A stretch of DNA of 64,000 nucleotides from Alphaproteobacteria bacterium (lineage in GTDB: Bacteria > Pseudomonadota > Alphaproteobacteria > Acetobacterales > Acetobacteraceae): contig JAFKFI010000065.1 in assembly GCA_017307285.1 (NCBI GenBank), positions 1-64,000 of the forward strand, in the 5' to 3' direction. The notes under the pieces were generated by a model. The model had not been told where the DNA came from. It saw only the letters and a list, made by a program, of their open reading frames with translations, and searched no databases. Made by a program: the position numbers and the translations under genes. Below, one piece after another: positions 42,725 to 51,611 of this stretch (position 1 is the stretch's first letter; the number at the start of each line of letters is the position of its first letter).

Positions 42725-43051
42725 TCAGCGCCCGTAATAAACCGGGGGCGGGTAATAGGCCGGGGGCGGCGCGTAGTAGACGGGCGGAGGAGCATAGTAA
42801 ACCGGCGGCGGAGCGTAATACACCGGGGGCGGCGCGATCGCACCGGCCACTACGGCGCCGACCCCGAGTCCAAGCAAGGCACCCGCGATCGCCGGCCCTG
42901 GGCCGTAATGCGGCCGGTAGCCCCAGCCGCCGCGATGCCAGCCGCCATGCCAACCGCCGCGACCGTGCCAGTCGGCATGAGCGGCCATCGGCATTGCCAG
43001 CAATCCCGCGGCGATCGGCGCCGCCAGCAGCAGACGTGCTCTCGAAGTCAT
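42725..43051 (-). CDS. Small exported protein with PPPVYYA tandem repeats
   Basis: About 108 residues. The N-terminal signal peptide runs through LLLAAPIAAGLLAMPMAAHA. Then comes a His/Gly/Trp-rich stretch (WHGRGGWHGGWHRGGWGYRP), a Gly/Ala hydrophobic helix (IAGALLGLGVGAVVAGAI) and four to five units of PPPVYYA at the C-terminus. The His-rich part could bind metal; the helix could be a glycine-zipper membrane anchor. Start ATG 43051 (GGAGG upstream) is preferred over the TTG at 43066. Similar small proteins are common in alphaproteobacterial envelopes; function unknown. Confidence 0.75.
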   Translation of the reverse strand: MTSRARLLLAAPIAAGLLAMPMAAHADWHGRGGWHGGWHRGGWGYRPHYGPGPAIAGALLGLGVGAVVAGAIAPPPVYYAPPPVYYAPPPVYYAPPPAYYPPPVYYGR

Positions 43052-43148
43052 GAGAAACCTCCGCAATCACGGGAGAAGGGCCCTGGATGGGCTCCTGTCC
43101 TTGAGGAAAATGGCGCTCGGATGTGTCCGCTTTAAGGCGGCGGGGTGA

Positions 43149-43397
43149 TCATCGCGGGGCGGTTGGCGATGGCTCGGCCCGAGGGGTGGTGCGAGGCGTC
43201 AATAGCTCGATGGCCGCTCGCGGAAGTGGATCTAGGCCGGCGCCCCCCTCGGCGAAATGCGCCAACATGGCCGAGCGCATCCGCGGGTCCCAATACTGCC
43301 GGATATGCTTGGCGATCAGTTCCGGCGCCTGCTCGCCGCGATGGGCGAAGAACAGGCCGATCTGGTTGGCCATCGTGACAAGCCTGTCAGCCGACAT
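43149..43397 (-). CDS. fdsD: NAD-dependent formate dehydrogenase delta subunit
   Basis: 82 residues; the pattern LVTMANQIGLFFAHRG, then HIRQYWDPRMRSAMLAHFAE, is typical of FdsD, a small subunit/assembly factor encoded at the end of fds operons. The proline-rich C-terminus after residue 65 is poorly conserved. ATG 43397 lies inside the 3' end of fdhD (11-nt overlap), so it is the last gene of the five-gene operon. Confidence 0.88.
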   Translation of the reverse strand: MSADRLVTMANQIGLFFAHRGEQAPELIAKHIRQYWDPRMRSAMLAHFAEGGAGLDPLPRAAIELLTPRTTPRAEPSPTAPR

Positions 43398-44214
43398 GCA
43401 CCGGCGCCTCCAACACGATCCGATCGGGATGGGTGAACACCTCGAACCCGTCGCCGCGCGCGATCCCGATCAAGGTGATCCCTACCTCGGTTGCGACCCG
43501 CAGCGCGAGCGCGGTCGGCGCCGAGACCGCCATGATGATGGGCGAGCCGATCATCGCGGTCTTCTGCACCATCTCGACCGACACCCGGCTGGTCAGCACG
43601 ACAACGCCGTGCGAGGCGTCAATGCCTCGCCGCGCCAGCGCACCCGCGAGCTTGTCGAGCGCGTTGTGCCTCCCGACATCCTCGCGCACCAGTACGATAC
43701 CGTCAGGTTCCGTCCAGAACCCCGCCGCATGGACCGCGTGCGTCGCTGCGTTGAGCGACTGCCATTCCGAGAGTGCGGCCGGCGCCACCGCCAGCGCATC
43801 AGCCGGGACGCGCAATGCCCCGCGCACGGCAGGCGGTGACCGGGCCGCTTCCGCCAGGCTCTCCATCCCGCAGAGCCCGCAACCGGTGGCGCCCGTCAGG
43901 AATCGCCGCCGGTGCAGCAGCGCGTCCATGCGCCCGCCGGCGACCGACATGCGGAGTTCGATCCCCTGCTCGGCCTCGACGATCTCCAGCTCCTCGATCT
44001 CCGACGGGGCGGCGATGATCCGCTCGGCGAGGCTGAAGCCGACCCCGAAATCCTCGAGATCAACGGGGGTCGCCATCATCACGGCATGGGTCATGCGGCC
44101 ATAGGTGAGCGCGATCGCTGTCTCCTCGGGGATATCGCGGCTGCCGCGCGCCGCGCCGCTCGCCCGCCATGACGTCACGGGAACCGAGAGGTGGGCGGGC
44201 GGCGTGCCGCTCAT
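43387..44214 (-). CDS. fdhD: Formate dehydrogenase accessory sulfurtransferase FdhD
   Basis: 275 residues from ATG 44214, which overlaps the fdsA stop by four bases. FdhD passes sulfur from IscS to the molybdenum cofactor of formate dehydrogenase. The catalytic cysteine motif CGLCG is in TGATGCGLCGMESLAEAA. C-terminal LVREDVGRHNALDKLAGAL and MIGSPIIMAVSAPTALAL are standard. Needed for FdsA activity, which fits its place in the operon. Confidence 0.93.
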   Translation of the reverse strand: MSGTPPAHLSVPVTSWRASGAARGSRDIPEETAIALTYGRMTHAVMMATPVDLEDFGVGFSLAERIIAAPSEIEELEIVEAEQGIELRMSVAGGRMDALLHRRRFLTGATGCGLCGMESLAEAARSPPAVRGALRVPADALAVAPAALSEWQSLNAATHAVHAAGFWTEPDGIVLVREDVGRHNALDKLAGALARRGIDASHGVVVLTSRVSVEMVQKTAMIGSPIIMAVSAPTALALRVATEVGITLIGIARGDGFEVFTHPDRIVLEAPVHVG

Positions 44215-47045
44215 TCCGCCGCGAGGATGCGCCGGCTCGTCTCGGAGTGTGCGCGGTAGCTCTCCTGCCACTCCGTCGGGCCGTTGGCGCGCGACACCTG
44301 CACAGCCGTAACCTTGTATTCCGGGCAGTTGGTCGCCCAGTCCGAGTAGTCGGTCGTCACCACGTTGGCCTGCGTCGTCGGGTGATGGAAGGTGGTGTAG
44401 ACCACGCCGGGCGCGACGCGCTCCGTCACCTGCGCGCGCAGGCTGGTCGCGCCCGCGCGGCTTTCCAGGCGAACCCAGTCGCCGTCGCGGATTCCGCGCT
44501 GCTCGGCATCGTGCGGATGCACCTCGAGCCGGTCCTCCCCATGCCAGACCGTGTTATCCGTGCGCCGCGTCTGCGCGCCGACATTGTACTGCGTCAGGAT
44601 GCGCCCGGTGGTAAGCAGTAGCGGGAAGCGCGGCCCCGTACGCTCGTCGGTGGGGAAGAACTCCGTCACAACGAAATTGCCCTTCCCGCGTACGAAATGG
44701 TCCTGGTGCATCACCGGCGTTCCGGTCGGCGCTGCGTCGTTACATGGCCACTGGATGGAGCCTAGCTCGTCGAGCTTGGCAAACGATACGCCGGCGAAGG
44801 TCGGCGTGGTGCGGGCGATCTCGTCCATGATCTCGGAGGGATGCGAATAGTGCCAGTCGCAGCCGAGCGCGTGGGCGATGGCGAGCGTGATCTCCCAATC
44901 CGCCATCCCTCCCTTCGGCCGTACCGCGCGACGCACCATGCCGATCCGGCGCTCGGCGTTGATGAAGGTGCCGTCCTTCTCGAGGAAGGTGGAACCGGGC
45001 AGGAACACGTGCGCGTAGTTCGCCGTCTCGTTGAGGAACAGATCCTGCACCACGACCAGCTCCATCGCCGACAATCCGGCGATGATGTGGCGCGTATCGG
45101 GATCGGACTGCGCGATGTCCTCGCCCTGGATGTAGAGGCCCTTGAACGAGCCATCAATCGCCGCGTCGAGCATATTCGGGATGCGTAGGCCTGGCTCGGG
45201 GTCGAGCGACAGCCCCCACTCCCGCTCGAAGATGCCGCGCACTTCGGGATTGGCGACGTGGCGATAGCCTGAGAACTCGTGCGGGAAGGAGCCCATATCG
45301 CAGGAGCCCTGCACGTTATTCTGCCCGCGCATCGGGTTCACGCCGACACCTGGCCGGCCGATATTGCCGGTCGCCATCGCGAGATTTGCGATGGCGATGA
45401 CGGCGGTGGTGCCCTGCGTGTGCTCGGTAACGCCGAGCCCGTAATAGATCGCGCCGTTACCGCCGGTCGCGTAGAGCCGCGCGGCACCACGAATCAGTTC
45501 AGCCGGCACGCCGGTTAGCGGGGCGACGGCTTCCGGCGAATTGCGGGGCTCGGCGACGAATGCGGCCCAGTCGGCGAACGCCTCCCCGTCACAGCGCTCA
45601 CGGACGAAGGGCTCGTCCACCAGACCCTCGGTAACGATGACATGGGCCAGCGCGTTGAGCATCGCGACATTGGTGCCAGGCCGCAGTGCGAGATGGAATG
45701 CCGCCTCGACATGCGGCATCCGCACAAGGTCGATCCGCCGCGGGTCGATTACGATGAGCTTGGCGCCAGCGCGCAGCCGCCGCTTGAGCTGCGAGGCGAA
45801 TACGGGATGCGCGTCAGTCGGGTTGGCGCCCATGACAACGACAACGTCGGCGTGCTCGACGCTATCGAAGTTCTGCGTGCCCGCCGAGGTGCCGAAGGTG
45901 GTGCTGAGGCCGTAGCCGGTCGGCGAGTGGCAGACGCGCGCGCAGGTGTCGATGTTGTTGTTGCCGAAGCCGGCGCGCACCAGCTTCTGCATGAGGAACG
46001 TTTCCTCGTTGGTGCAGCGCGAGGAGGTGATGCCGCCGATCGCGCCGACGCCATACTCGCGCTGGATGCGGCGGAAGCCGTCGGCCACGCGGCCGATCGC
46101 CTCTTCCCATGTCGTCTCGCGCCACGGATCGGTGATTCGTTCGCGCACCATCGGCTTGAGGATGCGGTCGCGATGCGTGGTGTAGCCCCAGGCAAAGCGG
46201 CCCTTGACGCAGGAATGCCCGTGATTGGCGCCGCCGTCCTTGTAGGGGACCATGCGGATGACTTCCTCGCCGCGCATCTCCGCCTTGAAGCTGCAGCCCA
46301 CGCCGCAATAGGCGCAGGTGGTGATGATCGAATGCTCCGGCTGCCCGACCTCGATCACCGATTTCTCGATCAGGGTCGCGGTCGGGCAAGCCTGCACGCA
46401 GGCACCGCAGGAGACGCATTCGGACTGCAGGAAGCTCTCGCCCATGCTGGGCGACACAACAGAATCGAAGCCGCGCCCCTCGATGGTCAGAGCGAAGGTG
46501 CCCTGCACCTCCTCGCAGGCGCGCACGCAACGCGAGCAGACGATGCACTTGGCGGGGTCGAAGGCGAAATACGGGTTGCTTTCGTCCTTCGCGGTGTCGA
46601 AATGGTTCGCGCCCTCCATGCCGTAGCGCACCTCGCGCAGGCCGACCGCGCCCGCCATGTCCTGCAGTTCGCAATCGCCGTTCGCAGCGCAGGTGAGGCA
46701 GTCGAGCGGATGGTCGGAGATGTAGAGCTCCATGACACCGCGCCGCAGCCGCGCAAGCCGATCATTCTGCGTCGTTACGACCATGCCCTCGACAACTGGC
46801 GTGGTGCAGGAAGCCGGCGTGCCGGCGCGACCCTCGATTTCCACAAGGCACAGTCGGCAAGAGCCGAACGCATCCAGCGAGTCGGTCGCGCAGAGCTTAG
46901 GCACCTGGATGCCGGCAAGCGAGGCGGCGCGCATCACCGAGGTGCCTTCCGGCACGCTCACCGCAAAGCCGTCGACTGTCACACTGACCATCCGATCGGA
47001 GCGGGCGGCCGGCGTGCCGTGATCGGGTTCCTTCAGCATAAGCAT
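44211..47045 (-). CDS. fdsA: NAD-dependent formate dehydrogenase alpha (Mo) subunit
   Basis: 944 residues from ATG 47045 (AGGAGG upstream). Oxidises formate to CO2 at a bis-MGD molybdenum centre. Cluster ligands: 2Fe-2S Cys52/63/66/80; His112-Cys116-Cys119-Cys125; two ferredoxin-type 4Fe-4S sets Cys167/170/173/177 and Cys210/213/216/220; and Cys244/247/251/279 next to the Mo domain. The Mo ligand is Cys372 in DTCARVCHSPTGYG, so this enzyme is the cysteine, not the selenocysteine, form. Soluble complex with FdsB and FdsG, electrons going to NAD+. Operon order fdsG-fdsB-fdsA-fdhD-fdsD. Confidence 0.95.
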   Translation of the reverse strand: MLMLKEPDHGTPAARSDRMVSVTVDGFAVSVPEGTSVMRAASLAGIQVPKLCATDSLDAFGSCRLCLVEIEGRAGTPASCTTPVVEGMVVTTQNDRLARLRRGVMELYISDHPLDCLTCAANGDCELQDMAGAVGLREVRYGMEGANHFDTAKDESNPYFAFDPAKCIVCSRCVRACEEVQGTFALTIEGRGFDSVVSPSMGESFLQSECVSCGACVQACPTATLIEKSVIEVGQPEHSIITTCAYCGVGCSFKAEMRGEEVIRMVPYKDGGANHGHSCVKGRFAWGYTTHRDRILKPMVRERITDPWRETTWEEAIGRVADGFRRIQREYGVGAIGGITSSRCTNEETFLMQKLVRAGFGNNNIDTCARVCHSPTGYGLSTTFGTSAGTQNFDSVEHADVVVVMGANPTDAHPVFASQLKRRLRAGAKLIVIDPRRIDLVRMPHVEAAFHLALRPGTNVAMLNALAHVIVTEGLVDEPFVRERCDGEAFADWAAFVAEPRNSPEAVAPLTGVPAELIRGAARLYATGGNGAIYYGLGVTEHTQGTTAVIAIANLAMATGNIGRPGVGVNPMRGQNNVQGSCDMGSFPHEFSGYRHVANPEVRGIFEREWGLSLDPEPGLRIPNMLDAAIDGSFKGLYIQGEDIAQSDPDTRHIIAGLSAMELVVVQDLFLNETANYAHVFLPGSTFLEKDGTFINAERRIGMVRRAVRPKGGMADWEITLAIAHALGCDWHYSHPSEIMDEIARTTPTFAGVSFAKLDELGSIQWPCNDAAPTGTPVMHQDHFVRGKGNFVVTEFFPTDERTGPRFPLLLTTGRILTQYNVGAQTRRTDNTVWHGEDRLEVHPHDAEQRGIRDGDWVRLESRAGATSLRAQVTERVAPGVVYTTFHHPTTQANVVTTDYSDWATNCPEYKVTAVQVSRANGPTEWQESYRAHSETSRRILAAE

Positions 47046-47055
47046 CGCAGCCTCC

Positions 47056-48606
47056 TCACGCCGCGACGCGGCGTGCAGTGGAAAAGTCCTCGGGGAAATG
47101 CGTGAGCGCACTCATCACCGGCAGTGGCGTGAGGCCGCCGAGCGCGCAGAGCGAGCCGAGACGCATCGTGTCGCACAGGTCGCGCAGCAGCACGAGATTC
47201 TCGCTCGTGCGCTCGCCGGCCACGATGCGGTCGATCACCTCCATGCCGCGCACCGAGCCGATGCGGCAGGGCGTACATTTTCCGCAGGACTCGAAGGCGC
47301 AGAACTCCATCGCGAAGCGCGCCTGCTTCGCCATGTCCACGGTGTCGTCGAACACCACCAACCCCCCGTGGCCGAGCAGGCCGTCGCGTGCCGCGAGGGC
47401 TTCATAGTCGAACGGCGTGTCGAACAAGGAGGGCGGGAAATACGCCCCGAGCGGGCCGCCCGCTTGCACCGCGCGCACCGGCCGGCCGCTCGCCGTGCCG
47501 CCGCCGATGTCGTAGACGAGTTCTCCAAGCGTCATGCCGAACCCCGCCTCGAACAATCCCGCGTGGCGGATGTTGCCGGCGAGTTGAATCGGCATCGTGC
47601 CGCGCGAGCGCCCCATGCCGATCGCCGCGTAGGCCTCCGCGCCGTCGGCCAGGATCGTCGGCACCGCCGCGAACGAGAGAAGATTGTTCATCACGGTCGG
47701 CTTGCCGAACAAGCCGCGATGAGCGGGCAGCGGCGGGCGAGCGCGCACCATGCCGCGCTTGCCCTCCAGGCTGTCCAGCAGCGCGGTCTCCTCGCCGCAC
47801 ACATACGAGCCGGCGCCGCCCCGCACGCTCATGTCGAAGCTGAACGCCGAACCCTGGATGTGGGCACCGAGCAGCCCCGCCGCCCGTGCCGTGTTGATCG
47901 CGGCGTTCATCGTCTCGATCGCGTGCGGGTATTCGGAGCGGATGTAGACGAAGCCCTCGCTGGCGCCCGTCGCTAGTGCGGCGATGGTCATGCCCTCGAT
48001 CAGCAGGAAAGGGTCGCCCTCCATGATCATGCGGTCGGCGAAGGTGCCGGAATCGCCCTCGTCGGCGTTGCACACGATGTATTTCGGGGTGCCCTCGGCG
48101 CGCAGCACGGTCTGCCACTTGATCCCCGTCGGGAACCCGGCCCCGCCGCGCCCGCGCAAGCCAGAGCGGCTCACCTCATCCACGATTGCCACCGGGCCGA
48201 GCGACAGGGCGCGCTCCAGCCCGCGATAGCCGCCATGCGCGCGGTATTCGGCGAGCGAGCGCGGATCGATGATGCCGCAGCGGGCGAAGGTGAGACGGGT
48301 CTGCCGCGCCAGGAAGGGCAACGCCTCGGGCCGGCCAAGCCGCAGCGGATGCGCGCCGCCCGCCAACAAACCCGCGTCGAGCAGCCCTGGCACGTCCGCA
48401 GCCGCCACCGGGCCGTAGGCAACGCGACCCCCTGGCGCTTCAACCTCGACCATCGGCTCGAGCCAGTAGAGCCCGCGCGAGCCGGTCCGCACGATCTCGG
48501 CTTCCTGGCCGCGCTCGCGCAAGCCCGCGGCAAGCGCGCCGGCGACATCTTCGGCACCGACGGCGAGCGCCCCGGCATCGCGCGGCACGAACAGCCGGGT
48601 GGTCAT
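47056..48606 (-). CDS. fdsB: NAD-dependent formate dehydrogenase beta (NADH/FMN) subunit
   Basis: 516 residues from ATG 48606, four-base overlap with fdsG. N-terminal thioredoxin-like part, then the NuoF-like module: NADH-binding RGRGGAGFPTGIKW (about 151-164), FMN-binding CNADEGDSGTFADRMIMEGD (about 179-198), and the 4Fe-4S cysteines 441/444/447/487 in ESCGKCTPCRIGSVRG and LCALGG. It takes electrons from FdsA/FdsG to NAD+. Ten bases separate it from fdsA. Confidence 0.94.
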   Translation of the reverse strand: MTTRLFVPRDAGALAVGAEDVAGALAAGLRERGQEAEIVRTGSRGLYWLEPMVEVEAPGGRVAYGPVAAADVPGLLDAGLLAGGAHPLRLGRPEALPFLARQTRLTFARCGIIDPRSLAEYRAHGGYRGLERALSLGPVAIVDEVSRSGLRGRGGAGFPTGIKWQTVLRAEGTPKYIVCNADEGDSGTFADRMIMEGDPFLLIEGMTIAALATGASEGFVYIRSEYPHAIETMNAAINTARAAGLLGAHIQGSAFSFDMSVRGGAGSYVCGEETALLDSLEGKRGMVRARPPLPAHRGLFGKPTVMNNLLSFAAVPTILADGAEAYAAIGMGRSRGTMPIQLAGNIRHAGLFEAGFGMTLGELVYDIGGGTASGRPVRAVQAGGPLGAYFPPSLFDTPFDYEALAARDGLLGHGGLVVFDDTVDMAKQARFAMEFCAFESCGKCTPCRIGSVRGMEVIDRIVAGERTSENLVLLRDLCDTMRLGSLCALGGLTPLPVMSALTHFPEDFSTARRVAA

Positions 48607-49121
48607 GCGAGCCCGTCCAGCAGCGCGTCGATGCGCTCGGGGGTGAGTCGGGCCACCGGTTCCCCGTCCAGCAGCGCCGATGGGGCACAGGCGCAGAGGC
48701 CCAGGCAAAAAACCGGCTCCACGGTCAGCCCGCCGCCAGGCGTCGTGCCGCCCCACTCCACCCCGACTCTGCCAAGTGTGTGCTGTGCCAGCGCGTCGGC
48801 ACCCATCGACTGGCAGGCCTCAGCCCGGCAGAGCTTCAGCACATGCCGCCCAGCGGGCTCGGTGCGTAGATCATGGTAGAAGGTGAGAACGCCGTGGACC
48901 TCCGCGCGGGTGAGGTTCAGCGCTTCGGCCACCGCGAGGACCGCTTCGGGTGGGATGAAGCCGAACTCGGCTTGCAGTGCTTGGAGCGCGGGCAAAGCGC
49001 CGCCCTTGGGCGCGCGGTGCGCCGCGATGATTTCGCCGGCCCTCTCCTCCCGCCAAGTTGACGTAACCGATATCTCCCACTCAGCTTTGCCTAAAATGCG
49101 GCCGGATTGACGCGCGCTCAA
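48603..49121 (-). CDS. fdsG: NAD-dependent formate dehydrogenase gamma (NuoE-like) subunit
   Basis: 172 residues. NuoE-type 2Fe-2S protein: LQALQAEFGFIPPEAVLAVA, VHGVLTFYHDLRTEP, cysteines in LKLCRAEACQSMGAD and VFCLGLCACAPSALLDG. First gene of the fds operon. The only in-frame start upstream of the domain is a TTG at 49121 with no good ribosome site, so the start is uncertain. Only 42 nt lie between that TTG and the divergent LLM gene, which leaves little room for the operon promoter; it may overlap the LLM coding region. Confidence 0.88.
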   Translation of the reverse strand: MSARQSGRILGKAEWEISVTSTWREERAGEIIAAHRAPKGGALPALQALQAEFGFIPPEAVLAVAEALNLTRAEVHGVLTFYHDLRTEPAGRHVLKLCRAEACQSMGADALAQHTLGRVGVEWGGTTPGGGLTVEPVFCLGLCACAPSALLDGEPVARLTPERIDALLDGLA

Positions 49122-49163
49122 GGGGGCGCGCTAGCATGGCCGCGAGAATGCCGGGAGGCCCCG

Positions 49164-50123
49164 ATGCAATTTGGCTTCAACCTGCCGATCAGCGGCCCAA
49201 TGTCGGCCCCCGAGGTCATGGCTCGGCTCGCCACCGAGGCCGAGGCGCTGGGCTATGACTATCTCACGTTGACCGACCATCTGATCCTGCCCGACGCCAA
49301 CGCCCCCGGCTATCCATATTCCGAGAGCGGCGAGTTCTACGGCTCCGGGCCGACCAACCGGCACGAACTGCTCGCCGCGACCGCCTGGGTCGCCGCCAAG
49401 ACCAGCCGCATTCGTCTTGTCACGGCTGTGCTGGTGGTGCCACATCGCCCGGCGGTGCTCGCGGCGAAGACACTTGCCTCGATCGACGTGCTCTCGGGCG
49501 GCCGGCTGGTGGTCGGAATCGGCGCTGGCTGGCTGAAGGCCGAGTTCGACGCCGCCGTCACCACGCCCTTCGCCGAGCGCGGCGCCGTCACCGACGAATA
49601 CCTCGACGCCTTCCGCGCCCTCTGGACCGAGTCCTCGCCGCGTTTCGAGGGCAAGTATGTCCACGTCGCGGGCGGCTTGGTGTTCGAGCCGAAGCCGGTG
49701 CAGAAGCCACACCCACCCATCTGGGTGGGCGGTGAGAGCGGCCCCTCGATGCGGCGCGCGGCGCGGGTCGGCGACGCCTGGTATCCGATCGGCAGCAACA
49801 ACAGCCATTTGCTCGACACCCTGCCCCGCCTCCAGGCTGGCATTGTCCGCATGCGCAAGCTGACCGAGGCGGCGGGACGCGACCCGGCGCGGATGCAGGT
49901 GGTCTACCGCGTCAAGCGTTATGGCTCGGTGGTGCCTGCCAAGGCGTCGGACGGCGAGCGTCGGCTGTTTTCGGGCACAGATGCGGACGTCCTTGCCGAT
50001 CTCAGGAACCTGCGGGAAATTGGCGTGACCGGGCTCGACTTCGATTTCGAGTGGACCGGCGGCGCGGACGCCGCACTCGCCGAAATGCGGCGGTTCCGGG
50101 AGGCGGTGCTGGCCCGGGTTTGA
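49164..50123 (+). CDS. LLM-class flavin-dependent oxidoreductase
   Basis: 319-residue luciferase-like TIM barrel, F420- or FMN-dependent. N-terminal FGFNLPISGPMSAPEVM and GYDYLTLTDHLILPDAN; SGGRLVVGIGAGWLKAEFDA is the phosphate-binding loop; PPIWVGGESGPSMRRAARVG is conserved in the TIGR03619-type subgroup. Most relatives are of unknown substrate. The start is ATG 49164 (GGAGG upstream). Divergent from fdsG and convergent with the sulfurtransferase. Confidence 0.85.
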   Translation: MQFGFNLPISGPMSAPEVMARLATEAEALGYDYLTLTDHLILPDANAPGYPYSESGEFYGSGPTNRHELLAATAWVAAKTSRIRLVTAVLVVPHRPAVLAAKTLASIDVLSGGRLVVGIGAGWLKAEFDAAVTTPFAERGAVTDEYLDAFRALWTESSPRFEGKYVHVAGGLVFEPKPVQKPHPPIWVGGESGPSMRRAARVGDAWYPIGSNNSHLLDTLPRLQAGIVRMRKLTEAAGRDPARMQVVYRVKRYGSVVPAKASDGERRLFSGTDADVLADLRNLREIGVTGLDFDFEWTGGADAALAEMRRFREAVLARV

Positions 50124-50140
50124 CCTCCTCCCCGAGCCCC

Positions 50141-51019
50141 TCAGCCGGTTTCCATTGGCAGGTTCGGGTCCTTCGCCCATTCGGAGAGCGAGGCGTCGTA
50201 AAGCTTCACGTCATTGTGTCCCAGCATGGTGAGCACGAGGGCGTCGGCGCTCGCCGCGATGCCCCCACCGCAATATGTGATGACCTGCTTGTCCATCGCG
50301 CCGATCGCCTCAAAGCGGCGGCGCAGTTCGGCGGGCGGCAGGAAGGCGTTGCTCTCGGGATCGAGCAGATGCGCGGCCGGGAGGTTGACACTGCCGGCGA
50401 TGTGGCCGAGTCGGCCATAGGCATTGCCGCCAGTGCCGGCGTGCTGCTGCGCTTGAAGCGCGTTGATCGTGCACATCGCGCCGTTGCCGATGGCGGCCAG
50501 CACCTCCGCCTTGCCGACCATTAGCGGGCGGACCTCGCGCACGCTGAACGTGGCCGGCTGGCGCGGCTTGCCAGGGCCGGTCTCGACGGGGCGGCCCTCC
50601 TTGCTCCATTTCTGGAATCCGCCGTCTAGCACGGCGGCGTTGTCGAAGCCGAACACGCGGAGCAGCCACCACCCGCGCGTCGCCCACCACACGTTGGCAG
50701 TGCTGTAGAGCACGACGCGGCTGTCATTGCCGACGCCGAACCGCCCCATTGCGGCGGCGAACTGCTCGACGCTCGGCTGCATGAAGCGGAGCTTCTGTGC
50801 GTTGTCCGAAAGGTCAGCCTGCAGGTCGATGAACTGCGCGCCGGGAATGTGGCCGCGCTCGAAATCCTCGCGGCCCGATTTCACCGTGTAGGTGATCTTG
50901 GGATCGGGGATCAGGTGCGTGGTGCAGTCGAACACGCGCAGGTTGGCGTCGGAGAGATGCTCCTGCAGCCACGCCGTGTCGACGAGGTGCTGCGGGTGGC
51001 TGAATGTGTCGGCGGCCAT
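50141..51019 (-). CDS. sseA: 3-mercaptopyruvate/thiosulfate sulfurtransferase
   Basis: 292 residues, two rhodanese domains. The first, catalytically inactive, contains YTVKSGREDFERGHIPGAQF and VVLYSTANVWWATRGWWLLR. The second has the active loop YCGGGIAASADALVL: a six-residue CGGGIA loop, nearer to mercaptopyruvate sulfurtransferase than to the CRxGxR of thiosulfate rhodanese. Moves sulfane sulfur to thiols or cyanide. The start is ATG 51019 with GGAGG upstream. Adjacent genes show no clear link. Confidence 0.88.
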   Translation of the reverse strand: MAADTFSHPQHLVDTAWLQEHLSDANLRVFDCTTHLIPDPKITYTVKSGREDFERGHIPGAQFIDLQADLSDNAQKLRFMQPSVEQFAAAMGRFGVGNDSRVVLYSTANVWWATRGWWLLRVFGFDNAAVLDGGFQKWSKEGRPVETGPGKPRQPATFSVREVRPLMVGKAEVLAAIGNGAMCTINALQAQQHAGTGGNAYGRLGHIAGSVNLPAAHLLDPESNAFLPPAELRRRFEAIGAMDKQVITYCGGGIAASADALVLTMLGHNDVKLYDASLSEWAKDPNLPMETG

Positions 51020-51077
51020 GCTGGTCCTCCCTGGCTGGGAGCCATACTGCGCGATCGCGCCCCGGACGGCGAGTGGC

Positions 51078-51602
51078 TCAGCGTATCAGCAGCACCTTGG
51101 GCGCCGCTTCGACGTTGAGCGCAGCGCAGATGACGACAGCCGTCCACAGCGCGAGCGACACCGCTCCCGCGACGCGGGCGCTCGTCGGCAGCACCCCTTC
51201 AACGGCGAGGGCGCGCAGATAGCTGGTCCGGTGGAACTGCAAGGCATTGCCCAGCCCGAGCGCGATCAGGATCAGCTTCGGCACGAAATAGGCGTGGCTG
51301 CCGACCTGGACTGGATTGTAGAGGAATAGCCCCACCCCGCTGACCACTGCCACGGCGAAGGTCGCATAGAGCCAGGGCAGCGTATGCTCGGCGAATTCCC
51401 GGAGCGGCACGGTCCCTCGCCAGCCGATCAGGCGCAAGTCAAGCAGCCCGATCCCGCCGAAGAACGCCGCCATCGACAGGATGTGCAAGATCCGCACGAG
51501 ATGGTGGTACGGCTGCATGGCGAAGTGCAGCGGCCGGTAGTCCAGCGCGATGAGCCAGTCGAACGGTATCCGAAGGAAGGCAAGCGAGTGCGGGTCCGGC
51601 AT
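51078..51602 (-). CDS. Four-span membrane protein of unknown function
   Basis: 174 residues with about four hydrophobic spans (LVRILHILSMAAFFGGIGLL, LPWLYATFAVAVVSGVGLFL, FVPKLILIALGLGNALQF, GAVSLALWTAVVICAAL). Histidines at span ends (HHLVRILHI) could bind haem b as in DUF2214/DUF6644-type proteins, but this is only a resemblance. It ends near the sulfurtransferase and lies 9 nt from the PAP2 gene on the same strand; these two may be co-transcribed. Confidence 0.75.
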   Translation of the reverse strand: MPDPHSLAFLRIPFDWLIALDYRPLHFAMQPYHHLVRILHILSMAAFFGGIGLLDLRLIGWRGTVPLREFAEHTLPWLYATFAVAVVSGVGLFLYNPVQVGSHAYFVPKLILIALGLGNALQFHRTSYLRALAVEGVLPTSARVAGAVSLALWTAVVICAALNVEAAPKVLLIR

Positions 51603-51611
51603 GGCCCCTTG

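Noticed and set aside
42730-42835. CRISPR-like tandem repeats
   Set aside because: The period is a multiple of three with no spacers; the repeats encode PPPVYYA inside an open frame.
44211-47045. FdsA as a second selenoprotein
   Set aside because: The molybdenum-ligand position is a cysteine codon (Cys372) and the frame contains no internal TGA.
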